DNA from: Gemmatimonadota bacterium
Lineage (GTDB): Bacteria; Latescibacterota; UBA2968; UBA8231
NCBI GenBank assembly: GCA_002712305.1
Contig: PATE01000111.1
Coordinates: forward strand, 1 to 19,141
Length of the DNA: 19,141 nt
Direction: 5' to 3'
Positions 8,344 to 15,805 of this stretch are shown piece by piece. The position numbers were made by a program, and so were the translations under genes. Below the pieces are notes generated by a model that worked only from the letters and a program-made list of their open reading frames with translations, searched no databases and was not told the DNA's origin. Position 1 is the first letter of the stretch, and the number at the start of each line of letters is the position of its first letter.

Positions 8344-8940
8344 ATGCCTCTTCTGACCGCGCCAACTCACCACCATCTGCCGATGAGCATCGAGCTGCGG
8401 GGACACAACTTCGACTGTGTCACCACATGGGGTCTGTTTCACCCCAAGGGAGTGGACGCGGGTACGCGTCTGCTGCTCGACCTGATCGACGTGTCCGCTG
8501 ATGCGGACTGCCTTGATCTGGGATGTGGGTGGGGGCCGATTGGCCTGTGTCTGACACGCCTGGCCCCGCAGGGGCAAGTGCACCTGGTCGACAAGGACTT
8601 TGTCGCCATCGAGTTCGCCAATCACAATCTGACGGCCAATGGATGCGACAACGGTCAGGCGTACCTATCGAACGGACTCCACCACGTGGCGGAGACGACG
8701 AGGTTTGACGTCATCGTCTCCAACATCCCCGCCAAGGTTGGCGGTGAGTTGCTGCAGTATTGGATGACAGAAACACACAAGCGGCTTCGACCGGGTGGCC
8801 GATTGTGGGTCGTCACCGTGGCGGGGCTGAAGGACTATATCAAGCGTGTGTTTCGGGAAGAATTTGGCAACTACCGCAAGGTAAAACAGAACCGCACCCA
8901 CATCGTGGCCGTCGCAGAGCGCATGGCAAACCCGAGTTGA
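8344..8940 (+). CDS. RsmC-like small methyltransferase (MTS domain)
   Basis: Class I SAM-dependent methyltransferase of about 198 aa. Motif I is CLDLGCGWGPIGL and the acidic end of beta-2 is HLVDKD. The substrate-site motif is SNIPAKVGGE, a variant of the SNPPFH-G motif of RsmC/RlmG rRNA guanine methyltransferases. The preceding WGLFHPKGVDAGTRLLLD matches the region just before the SAM loop in that family. It has the single catalytic domain only, like the short RsmC-like proteins of many phyla. The target, perhaps a guanine in rRNA, is inferred from family. The start may be the ATG at 8344 or the in-frame ATG at 8383, since the first 13 residues are poor in family character. It is divergent from the Cfa-like gene. 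Confidence 0.82.
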   Translation: MPLLTAPTHHHLPMSIELRGHNFDCVTTWGLFHPKGVDAGTRLLLDLIDVSADADCLDLGCGWGPIGLCLTRLAPQGQVHLVDKDFVAIEFANHNLTANGCDNGQAYLSNGLHHVAETTRFDVIVSNIPAKVGGELLQYWMTETHKRLRPGGRLWVVTVAGLKDYIKRVFREEFGNYRKVKQNRTHIVAVAERMANPS

Positions 8941-8977
8941 TACGGTACGCCACGGCGCAGACCGTCAAGGTTGAGAC

Positions 8978-9496
8978 CTATTCGGCAAGGTCATCGACGT
9001 CGATTTCGACCAGTTCCACCTCAGCCAGCAGATCGCAGACTTCGTCGAACAGGCCGGCAAACAGCCGCCCCGCAAGATGAGCCAGATCTCCGGCCAGGGC
9101 CCCTGCCGCAAAGTGGGCGGCGAAACACTGCCCCACAGCCGCAGCCAACCCGGCCGTCGTGTGCTCGTCTTCGATCACCGCGTGGAAGGTCTCAAGGCGC
9201 TGTTGGAGAAGCTCTGACGCTTGGGAATCGTGGTGGCCTTCTCGGATCCGTGCCGCGAATTGCTCTCGCAATTGCATGGCCACCTGATCGTCGCTGAGGC
9301 TGATCTGTAGAGCCAACTCCACGGCAAATGCTCGGGTGTGCAGCAATTCGAGCTGGATGATCTCAGGAGCAACACCCAGGGGTTCAGCCAACGATTGAAC
9401 TGCTTCCATCTCGCCCGCTCCGGGCTCGACAACAATCTGTCGAAGCAGTACACCCAGCTCGATCGCGCTCGCTTGTCGACGTGGTGGGATGGTCAA
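8978..9496 (-). CDS. Hypothetical alpha-helical protein
   Basis: I do not recognise this 172-aa protein. It is rich in Ala, Leu, Glu and Gln and should be nearly all helical. It has no signal peptide, no convincing membrane segment and an acidic C-terminus (VELVEIDVDDLAE). The start is taken as TTG at 9496 because AAGGA lies seven bases upstream, an unusually good Shine-Dalgarno for this window. The next in-frame ATG would remove about 30 residues. It ends in TAG and is convergent with the RsmC-like gene (37 bases between stops). Its start faces the membrane coiled-coil gene at 9585 across about 90 bases. The coding evidence is length, composition and start signal only. Confidence 0.55.
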   Translation of the reverse strand: MTIPPRRQASAIELGVLLRQIVVEPGAGEMEAVQSLAEPLGVAPEIIQLELLHTRAFAVELALQISLSDDQVAMQLREQFAARIREGHHDSQASELLQQRLETFHAVIEDEHTTAGLAAAVGQCFAAHFAAGALAGDLAHLAGRLFAGLFDEVCDLLAEVELVEIDVDDLAE

Positions 9497-9584
9497 TGCA
9501 GCGTCCTTCCGTTGCCGCGTGCGGTATCGGTCCCTATGCTGCCCATCTCCGGCGCTGCCGCCACCCTGCCCTTCTGGTTCCGGT

Positions 9585-9983
9585 ATGTTCGATTTTCTTC
9601 AGCGACGCGAAGTCCTCGACATCATCCTCAGCTCCAAGGTCGTGTTCAGTGCCGTATTCACCCTGGCCCTGTTCATCGTCGTCCACTCTGTATTGATGTT
9701 CATGCGCCAGAGTGGTGAACTCTATACACGGCTCGCACAAATCGACGCCGACCTCAACGTCTTGCACGCCAGCATCCCGGGCAAGCTGGAACGCATCACC
9801 CAGTTGCGACGCGATCTGGAACCGCTGCAGGCGGACTTTCGCCAGATTCAGGCGTACTATTCGCGGTTGCAGCATCTGGAAAGAACGTCGATGGAGCAAG
9901 AGGTGGAAGCTGAGCGTGAGGAAGAGGCGGAGAAGGACAAACGTATTCAGCACCAGAAGCTCGGATTGGATCGGTTCATCTAG
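9585..9983 (+). CDS. Small membrane-anchored coiled-coil protein, unknown function
   Basis: A 132-aa protein I cannot assign. It has a short cytoplasmic-looking N-terminus (MFDFLQRREVLDIILSSK), one membrane segment at about residues 19-41 (VVFSAVFTLALFIVVHSVLMF), then a long charged helix likely to form a coiled coil, with a very acidic/basic stretch (EQEVEAEREEEAEKDKR). The frame is open upstream, but those 32 residues are Cys/Pro/Ser-rich and improbable, so ATG at 9585 is chosen although no clear ribosome-binding site precedes it. It ends in TAG. The architecture resembles small membrane adaptor or division/secretion accessory proteins, but nothing in the sequence names one. The neighbours are also unrecognised. 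Confidence 0.65.
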   Translation: MFDFLQRREVLDIILSSKVVFSAVFTLALFIVVHSVLMFMRQSGELYTRLAQIDADLNVLHASIPGKLERITQLRRDLEPLQADFRQIQAYYSRLQHLERTSMEQEVEAEREEEAEKDKRIQHQKLGLDRFI

Positions 9984-10028
9984 CGCGGCGGGAAAACAGA
10001 CCCGTGAGGGTTTTGACCACCTCAGCCG

Positions 10029-10688
10029 CTAAAAGATCAGACCCGTTCCCATATCCGCAACGATCTCCCCCGCCTGCTGATCGACATATCCGTCGTCGGT
10101 GATCCGACTTTCCAGATAATAGATCCGCTCCCATCCCATGGCCGTGTAGACGAGGAATCGGACTCGGCCTGATCCGTCTTCATCGGTGCGCACCGTCGGT
10201 GTGTAGTCATCGGGTCGGCGCAAGTCACTCACCTTGCGGGCCTTGGTGAGGGCTTCATCGAAGCCGGCTTCGGTGAAAATGGGCGTTGATTCAAGCCACT
10301 CAGCGGCGTAGCGACTCACTCTCAGAGACCACATCTCGATGATGAAGTACGCGTATTCGAACGCGCCGGCCAGCGTTTGCCCATAGTCCAGGTACTTGTA
10401 CAGCTGTTCCACCAGTTCATCCCGCATCGGCACTTCCCCTTCATAAAAAGGCATCCAGGAGTCGTCGTCGGCGGGCCTGGCGAAGGGACGGATGGGGAGT
10501 TCGACGCCGGCGGCGGAAGTCTCCACCATGTAGTCGAGGATGTAGCCGTTTCGTGTATTGACCCGTGGAAACAGCGCCAACAAGGCGTTCACATCATCCG
10601 CTGGACTCGACGGATGAGAGCGATCGCGAAATTGCTGGACCTGCTTGCGCAGATCTTCGGCGGTGTCTGTAGGGATGTGTTCGAGCAT
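10029..10688 (-). CDS. Hypothetical protein
   Basis: Unrecognised protein of 219 aa, probably soluble: no signal peptide or membrane segment is seen. The upstream ~80 residues of the open frame are Arg/Pro-rich shadow; the ATG at 10688 gives MLEHIPTDTAEDLRKQVQQF, a sensible N-terminus. Striking parts are an aromatic helix (GAFEYAYFIIEMWSLRVSRYAAEW) and a C-terminal strand-rich region (RVRFLVYTAMGWERIYYLESRI). It is convergent with the membrane coiled-coil gene (45 bases between stops). On the other side it faces the PAS fragment. It ends in TAG. The composition is clearly protein-like, so I believe it is coding, without a function. Confidence 0.65.
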   Translation of the reverse strand: MLEHIPTDTAEDLRKQVQQFRDRSHPSSPADDVNALLALFPRVNTRNGYILDYMVETSAAGVELPIRPFARPADDDSWMPFYEGEVPMRDELVEQLYKYLDYGQTLAGAFEYAYFIIEMWSLRVSRYAAEWLESTPIFTEAGFDEALTKARKVSDLRRPDDYTPTVRTDEDGSGRVRFLVYTAMGWERIYYLESRITDDGYVDQQAGEIVADMGTGLIF

Positions 10689-10759
10689 GAGAGATTGCGG
10701 CGTCCGGACTGCCCAAGATAGCCTGGGATCACGTTGCCAACAAGCAGGCTGCCCGCTAG

Positions 10760-11203
10760 TGGTGCGCATTCGCGCACAGCGAGTTAGGGCCACAGATTGC
10801 AGAACGGACTCGGGTGGACGGCAGCGACGAACTGGAGCGGTCTGAAGCGGCTCAACGCCAGGCCAGCGACGAATTGCACCAGCGAGTGGAAGAGCGTGCC
10901 GCCGACCTGCGGTCTGTGGATGAGTCATTGCAGCGCGAAGCTGCCCAGCGGCAGCGAAGTGAAGAGCGATTCCGCAACATCTTCGAATACTCCAACGATG
11001 CCATCCTCGTGCTTGATCCGGATCACGACGAGATCCTCGACGCGAATCCTCGTGCCTGCAGATTGCTGTCCTGCACTCGAGAGGAACTCGGCAATCTCAC
11101 GCTCGGTGCCCTGTTTCCTGAAGACCTTGCTCGACTGCAGTCGTTTGCTCTGGCCGTGGTGGAGGATGGCTTCGGTTGGATGGACGAGATCAGTTGTCAG
11201 ACC
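10760..11203 (+). pseudogene. N-terminal PAS-domain fragment of a sensor kinase, 3'-truncated
   Basis: The frame opens after a TAG at 10757-10759, with a possible GTG start at 10814. It reads a charged helical linker (ELERSEAAQRQASDELHQRV and onward) followed by a PAS domain: RSEERFRNIFEYSNDAILV, DPDHDEILDANPRACRLL, CTREELGNLTLGALFPED, then WMDEISCQT. In relatives the last motif continues into KSG and the rest of the PAS core, then a histidine kinase. Here it is cut at about 11203, and the following DNA is the 3' side of a flagellin gene on the opposite strand. No kinase module is present. The reading frame continues to 11329, but those residues are flagellin antisense. The fragment's own 5' end is also uncertain. 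Confidence 0.7.
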
Positions 11204-11679
11204 CTGGTGTCGGTGGCATCGGTGAATGAAGTCGAAGTCGTTCGATCCACCTCGGCGAAACCAGCCAACAGCACACGGCCATTGTACACCGTCGCCTGCG
11301 CGATTCGTTCGATGGCCGCTGTAGCTTGATCGAACTCTGAGGTGAGCACTTCGCGCTGCTTGTCGGTGAGGTGGCCGTTGGCGGACTGTGTGGCCAGTAC
11401 GCGCATCCTCTGCAGCAGCGACGTCGATTCCTCCAGCGATCCTTCTGCGATCTTGAGCAAGTCCGTCGCCTACTCGGCGTTTTTTACGTTCTAACCCAAG
11501 CGGGTGACCTGCGCTCGAAAGCCCTCGGAGATTGATAAACCGGCGGCATCATTGGAGGCTCGTTTGATCCTCAAGCCCAAACCGATGGCCTCGAGGCGAC
11601 CCTCTTGGCTCGCGCGATTACGACTAATCCGATGAGAGACGTTGATCGCCGAAATGTTGCTGTTGATCGACAGAGGCAT
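11197..11679 (-). pseudogene. Flagellin N-terminal part with two in-frame TAG codons, 3'-truncated
   Basis: One continuous minus-strand frame encodes a recognisable flagellin start: MPLSINSNISAINVSHRISR, GLGLRIKRASNDAAGLSISE, then LLKIAEGSLEESTSLLQRMR and IAQATVYNGRVLLAGF. It is interrupted by TAG at 11491-11493 and again at 11470-11472, seven codons apart. Reading through gives TRLG*NVKNAE*ATDLLKIA. Flagellins normally have Gln at both stop positions, and CAG to TAG is a single transition each. The gene then breaks off at 11197-11204, losing the variable domain and the C-terminal helix needed for filament assembly. The ATG at 11679 has a purine-rich AAGGAAG upstream. Because other genes here end in TAG, recoding is unlikely and this is a pseudogene. 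Confidence 0.85.
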
Positions 11680-11707
11680 GGGGAGCTTCCTTCACACGAC
11701 TTGGTAT

Positions 11708-11734
11708 GATTCGGCGCTGAAACATTCCTCTGAA
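11708..11734 (-). promoter_or_regulatory. Possible sigma-28-like flagellar promoter
   Basis: On the minus strand CTTCAG and GCCGAATC are placed so that TTCA and GCCGAATC are 15 bases apart, the spacing of the flagellar sigma-28 consensus (CTAAAG, 15 bases, GCCGATAA). It lies about 30 bases before the flagellin ATG, a correct distance. The match is partial, 4 of 6 in the first box and the first five bases of the second, so it may be a decayed promoter or chance. Confidence 0.25.
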
Positions 11735-11818
11735 GCTACTGATAATACGGGAGTTAGATAGGATCACACTCCCCCCGTATCATCGGGCGGTTGGCTGGAT
11801 GCTTGAGGTTTTTTGATG

Positions 11819-11853
11819 AAAAAAGGCTCGCGGAACCTGAAAGGTTGCGAGCC
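11819..11853 (-). terminator. Intrinsic terminator of the zinc-finger gene
   Basis: GGCTCGC at 11825-11831 pairs perfectly with GCGAGCC at 11847-11853. Inside it, AACCT and AGGTT pair around a three-base loop, with a two-base bulge on one arm. On the minus strand the hairpin is followed by six T residues (plus-strand A run at 11819-11824). It sits about 50 bases beyond the stop of the minus-strand gene at 11901 and should end that transcript before the flagellin remnant. Confidence 0.85.
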
Positions 11854-11900
11854 GATGGGGCATCAGATCGTGGTGGGTGGGGAGGCCGTGTGGCCGGCGC

Positions 11901-12338
11901 TCAGTCCCCGGTCCCGAGTAGTTGATCGATGCCCTCGGTTTCTTCGACGCTCGGTTCGTCGACCGCATTGGGACGAACGCCGGTTCGCTTCTCAACCCGG
12001 TCGGACCAGGCCTCCTCCAGATTCTGGAGATATCGTGTCGCTGCCGTGCGCTCGTGGCCTTTCTGTGTGATCAGTCGTTCGTAGAGTGCCTCACCCACCA
12101 GACCATCTTCTCTGGCCTGCCGCAATAACTGTGCGTCCTGCTGCAACTCCGCCAGTCGACGTAATTGCACCATGACGTCCTCTTCGAGGCGTCGAAGCGA
12201 CCCATCGATGCGGACCCCTGCGGCCATCCGCTTGGCCTGCTCGAGCTCGTACTCGTGTTCGAATCTCAGGTGCCCGTTGAGGCCGCGTAAAGAGACGCGT
12301 TTGCCACATTCGGGGCACACTACCTTCAGATCTGCCAT
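11901..12338 (-). CDS. C2H2 zinc-finger/coiled-coil protein, unknown function
   Basis: A 145-aa protein with an N-terminal CPECGKRVSLRGLNGHLRFEH: Cys8, Cys11, His23 and His28 form a C-x2-C-x11-H-x4-H pattern consistent with a small zinc finger. The next ~80 residues are a charged helix likely to form a coiled coil (LEEDVMVQLRRLAELQQDAQL). A polar tail with many Glu ends in LLGTGD. This could bind nucleic acid or act as a structural adaptor; the sequence does not decide. The ATG at 12338 lacks a strong Shine-Dalgarno. It is divergent from the dgcN-like gene (about 107 bases between starts) and has its own intrinsic terminator at 11819-11853, so it is a monocistronic unit. Confidence 0.75.
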   Translation of the reverse strand: MADLKVVCPECGKRVSLRGLNGHLRFEHEYELEQAKRMAAGVRIDGSLRRLEEDVMVQLRRLAELQQDAQLLRQAREDGLVGEALYERLITQKGHERTAATRYLQNLEEAWSDRVEKRTGVRPNAVDEPSVEETEGIDQLLGTGD

Positions 12339-12445
12339 ATCAATATGCGCGTAAAGGTTTGTTTTCGTGTCAAATATACGAATCCTGATCGATCCTGCCC
12401 GACATGCCTTGACCCTGTCGCTGGACCCCGGTAGGTTGCTCCAGC

Positions 12446-13450
12446 ATGCTCACGATCAACCCCCCCTATCTGATGTTTCTCGGCGATGCGGCAGATCAGC
12501 TGGCGGCAAAGACCGCAGACGGTGTGGCGCGTTGGCGACCGGACTGGTGCCTTGGACAGCTGCGCCTCGAGGGGTGCCAGGCGGACATCGGGCTCGAAGA
12601 TCTGACCATAGATCAGGCTCGCCAGGCCGGTGCCCAAACCCTGGTCGTGGGTGTGGCCAATCGAGGCGGCATCATCTCTGAGGTATGGTTGGAAACGCTG
12701 CTTGCCGCGCTGGACGCCGGTTTCGATATCGCCAGCGGTCTGCATAACCGCCTCGGAGATCTTCCCGCACTGGCGGAGCGTGCTCAGGCCACAGGTCGAC
12801 AACTGGTGGACGTCCGCTACCCGGACGTTGAGCTGAAAGTAGGCCAGGGCACGCCGCGCACGGGACGTCGATTGCTGACCGTGGGTACCGACTGTTCCTG
12901 CGGAAAGATGTTCACGGCCCTTGCCATCGAGCGTGAACTGCAATCCCAATCACGCAAAGCCACTTTCCGCGCCACGGGCCAGACAGGCATCCTGATCGCC
13001 GGGACGGGTGTCTCCGTCGATGCGGTGATCGCCGATTTCATCGCCGGTGCGACCGAGCAACTTGCGCCAGACAACGACGACGATCATTGGGATCTTATCG
13101 AAGGACAGGGCTCGCTGTTCCATGCTTCCTATGCGGGCGTGTCCATGGGACTACTCCACGGCGCTCAGGCCCACGCCCTTGTGCTGTGCCACGAGCCGAC
13201 GCGAACCCACATGCGAGGTTTGCCACAAGCGCACCTTCCCTCGATCGCACAGTGCATTGACCTCAACGAACGCTGCGGCCGACTCACCAATCCCGACTGT
13301 CGCGTCATCGGCATCTCCCTGAATACGTCACAGTTACCCGACGACCAAGTCGACGACACCTGCAAGAGGATCGAGCATGAGACGGGGTTGCCCACGATCG
13401 ACGCCTATCGCCATGGCTCAGAACGTCTCGTAGAAGCCTTACCGGAATAA
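12446..13450 (+). CDS. dgcN: DgcN-like N-acyltransferase (DUF1611), D-glutamate N-acetylation
   Basis: A 334-aa DUF1611-family protein. It has the family's P-loop-like GTDCSCGKM (147-155), preceded by a Rossmann-like half with LVVGVANRGG (66-74) and SGLHNRLGD. It then shows the very conserved ATGQTGILIAGTGVSVDAVI, DFIAGATEQLAP and WDLIEGQGSLFHASYAGVS. Members next to a DgcA-type epimerase are named DgcN: they are reported to acetylate D-glutamate to N-acetyl-D-glutamate with acetyl-CoA in the cytoplasm. The older annotation for the family is NAD-dependent epimerase/dehydratase. The gene lies 74 bases before the dgcA-like gene on the same strand, which strongly supports the assignment. The exact amino-acid substrate is inferred from the family. 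Confidence 0.85.
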   Translation: MLTINPPYLMFLGDAADQLAAKTADGVARWRPDWCLGQLRLEGCQADIGLEDLTIDQARQAGAQTLVVGVANRGGIISEVWLETLLAALDAGFDIASGLHNRLGDLPALAERAQATGRQLVDVRYPDVELKVGQGTPRTGRRLLTVGTDCSCGKMFTALAIERELQSQSRKATFRATGQTGILIAGTGVSVDAVIADFIAGATEQLAPDNDDDHWDLIEGQGSLFHASYAGVSMGLLHGAQAHALVLCHEPTRTHMRGLPQAHLPSIAQCIDLNERCGRLTNPDCRVIGISLNTSQLPDDQVDDTCKRIEHETGLPTIDAYRHGSERLVEALPE

Positions 13451-13524
13451 GACTCGTGGAGAGTAGGGCACGTCCGATGATGAAGTTGGCGGTCCAGGCG
13501 ATGAGGCCGACGGACTGAGTTCGA

Positions 13525-14508
13525 ATGGATCTTCGCGTCTACCATGAGTCATGGCCATTGGCCACGGCCTTCACGATTTCTCGGGGTACGAAGACCCAGG
13601 CTGACGTCGTCGTCGTAGAGGTTGAGCGCGACGGTCACATCGGTCGGGGTGAGTGTGTGCCCTATCCTCGATACGAAGAGACCGTCGACGGCGTGATGGC
13701 CACGCTCGAGTCCCTTCGGCAAGCCCTCGCTCAGGGCCTCGACCGGGTGGCTCTGCAGCAGATCCTGTCCGCAGGGGCAGCGCGCAATGCCCTGGATTGT
13801 GCTTTGTGGTCTTGGGAAGCCGCACGTGCGGGATGCCGTGTCCATGAGCTTCTCGGCATGGATGCGCCGGGCCCTTTCACGACGGCCTACACGTTGAGTC
13901 TGGCAACTCCGACCCAGATGAGGGATGCCGCTGCCGAACAAGTTGAGCGCCCGCTGTTGAAGTTGAAACTCGCCGGTGACGGGCTGGATACGGATCGAGT
14001 TGCGGGTGTGCGCTCGGGTGCACCGAACGCACGGATCATCGTCGATGCCAATGAAGGTGGGCAGGAGGCGGAGTTGGGTGACTTGCTGTCGAGCCTTGCA
14101 GGTCTGGGCGTCGATCTGGTCGAACAGCCCCTGCCAGCTGGGCAGGACCTCGCGTTACAGCAGATGGAACACCCGATCCCGATCTGTGCCGATGAGTCCT
14201 GTCACACCTCTGATGATCTTCCGCAGCTGATCGATCGATACGATCTGGTGAACATCAAACTCGACAAGACCGGCGGGCTGACTGAAGCCCTCGCCCTTCG
14301 CGACGCTGCACGGTCCGCAGGCCTGGGCATGATGGTGGGCTGTATGGTGGGTACTTCGCTGTCCATGGCGCCCGCACTGTTGCTGGCAACCGGTGCGCAG
14401 GTCGTCGACCTCGACGGCCCCCTGTTGCTGGCCGCGGATCGAACACCGGGGCTGAGCTATCAACAGAGTCAGCTGATGCCTGCACCCGCAGGCCTATGGG
14501 ATGGATGA
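13525..14508 (+). CDS. dgcA: DgcA-like N-acetyl-D-glutamate racemase (dipeptide epimerase family)
   Basis: Enolase-superfamily enzyme of 327 aa, predicted to racemise N-acetyl-D-glutamate to the L form, which a deacetylase could then turn into L-glutamate. It has the acid-base pair typical of dipeptide epimerases: KLKL (Lys146, Lys148) on one side and NIKLDKTGG (Lys245) on the other. The metal ligands are Asp174 (VDANEG), Glu200 (VEQPLP) and Asp223 (CADES). N-terminal capping-domain features such as GRGECVPYPRYEE (40-52) are present. No disruption is seen. The ATG at 13525 has a poor ribosome-binding site. It forms a unit with the dgcN-like gene. The deacetylase partner is not in this window. 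Some relatives are L-Ala-D/L-Glu epimerases, but the DUF1611 neighbour favours DgcA. Confidence 0.85.
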   Translation: MDLRVYHESWPLATAFTISRGTKTQADVVVVEVERDGHIGRGECVPYPRYEETVDGVMATLESLRQALAQGLDRVALQQILSAGAARNALDCALWSWEAARAGCRVHELLGMDAPGPFTTAYTLSLATPTQMRDAAAEQVERPLLKLKLAGDGLDTDRVAGVRSGAPNARIIVDANEGGQEAELGDLLSSLAGLGVDLVEQPLPAGQDLALQQMEHPIPICADESCHTSDDLPQLIDRYDLVNIKLDKTGGLTEALALRDAARSAGLGMMVGCMVGTSLSMAPALLLATGAQVVDLDGPLLLAADRTPGLSYQQSQLMPAPAGLWDG

Positions 14509-14554
14509 CAGCAGAGGGATGTTGCGGCTTCCCTTGGGCCTCTTGTTTGGCGCT

Positions 14555-15805
14555 CTAGGCACTTGATGTCTGCAAAGGAGGGCGAGCGGCCAACGCCGCG
14601 ATGGACCCGAGGACTGCTAGCAAGGCCAGGGTGAGGAATGCGCCCCGGTAGGACCCCGTCAGGTCGCGGACGATACCTGAGAACAAGGGCCCGGAGGTCA
14701 TGCCCACCATGATCAACATGGCGCTAAAACCACTGATCGTTGCGTAAGCGCGTCGACCAAAATAGTCAGCCCTGATGGAGTTGATAATCGTGCCCCGGAT
14801 CCCCCAGGCCGCGCCATGCAGGACGGCAAAGATCATCGTCCCCGCGATCGTCGTCGCGTAGGCGAACACAACCATCGCCACCGCGTGCATCCACATCGCG
14901 ATAAAGATGATCCATCGCTTGTCGACGCGATCTCCGATCCACCCGCCGGACAACTGTCCTCCGATCACCACCACAACGAGCAAGGCCACAACCTGCCCTG
15001 CGCGCGTCTGTGACAGCCCCACTCCTTCGACCATATGGGGAATCTGGTGGACGAGCACTGTACCGACGATCAGAAGCGCACTGGCGTGGACGAGGGAAAG
15101 AAACCAGAACGCACGGGAGCGCAGCGCTTCGCCAGCCGAGAAACTCGGTTCCGCTTGCGGAGGCGTCACGCTCGCCTCCTGTTGATCCAATTCGCCATCG
15201 GGGCGTTGCCCATAGTCTTCGGGCCGACGTCGCATCAGCTGTGAGGCTGGAATCGTGATACAGGCGATCAGGAGTGCCGAACACATCGCCATCCATCGCC
15301 AGCCGTGCAGTTGAATGAGATAGACCACGGCGGGCACGAGCAGTCCCCCCGTGCCCATGCCAGCCAGGGTGAGTCCCAAAGCGGTGGAACGATGTCGTGA
15401 AAACCACTGCATCACCGTCGTCGAGATCGGCATGAAACCACCCAGACTCGATCCCAGGGCAATGGTGGCCAGGGCGACATAGAAGGACGTCAGCGACGAG
15501 GTATGGGCGAACAAAAGAAACCCGATGGCGAACAGCGCGTTGCCTGCGGTCATCACCTTGCGTGGACCCATCCGATCGATCAACCATCCTTGCGCGGGAC
15601 CGAGGATCCCGGATTCCAATTGCACGAGGGCGAAAGCGCTGGCGAGGATAGTCCGGCTCCAGCCGAACTCGGCTTGCAGGGGCAACACGTACGCGCTGAA
15701 GGCATGGAAGAGCAGCCCACCATTCAACAGCTGCACGACGAACCCAGCGACGACGATAATCCAACCGTAGAACAACACATCTCCTAGGTGGTGGGTGCTC
15801 ACCAA
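14555..15805 (-). CDS. MFS transporter, monocarboxylate/oxalate-formate antiporter-like
   Basis: Twelve-helix major facilitator of about 416 aa. The first helix begins FYGWIIVVAGFVVQLLNGGL, followed by PLQAEFGWSRT, and the loop between helices 2 and 3 reads GWLIDRMGPRKVM, the MFS motif A. The second half repeats it as GGWIGDRVDKRWI. This N-terminal style is typical of the MCT/oxalate-formate antiporter group that carries small organic anions. It is convergent with dgcA (46 bases between ends), so it may or may not serve that pathway. The start is TTG at 15805 or, equally plausibly, GTG at 15802; neither has a clear Shine-Dalgarno. It ends in TAG. The substrate is not determinable. Confidence 0.88.
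   Translation of the reverse strand: MVSTHHLGDVLFYGWIIVVAGFVVQLLNGGLLFHAFSAYVLPLQAEFGWSRTILASAFALVQLESGILGPAQGWLIDRMGPRKVMTAGNALFAIGFLLFAHTSSLTSFYVALATIALGSSLGGFMPISTTVMQWFSRHRSTALGLTLAGMGTGGLLVPAVVYLIQLHGWRWMAMCSALLIACITIPASQLMRRRPEDYGQRPDGELDQQEASVTPPQAEPSFSAGEALRSRAFWFLSLVHASALLIVGTVLVHQIPHMVEGVGLSQTRAGQVVALLVVVVIGGQLSGGWIGDRVDKRWIIFIAMWMHAVAMVVFAYATTIAGTMIFAVLHGAAWGIRGTIINSIRADYFGRRAYATISGFSAMLIMVGMTSGPLFSGIVRDLTGSYRGAFLTLALLAVLGSIAALAARPPLQTSSA

Noticed and set aside
11197-11679. General reassignment of TAG to glutamine in this organism
   Set aside because: Several apparently normal genes in the window end in TAG at sensible positions, and the flagellin is also 3'-truncated, so a pseudogene explains the data better.
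12339-12445. TTGACA-like box on the minus strand near 12368-12373 as promoter of the zinc-finger gene
   Set aside because: No acceptable -10 box at 16-18 bases, and transcription would begin at or after the ATG.
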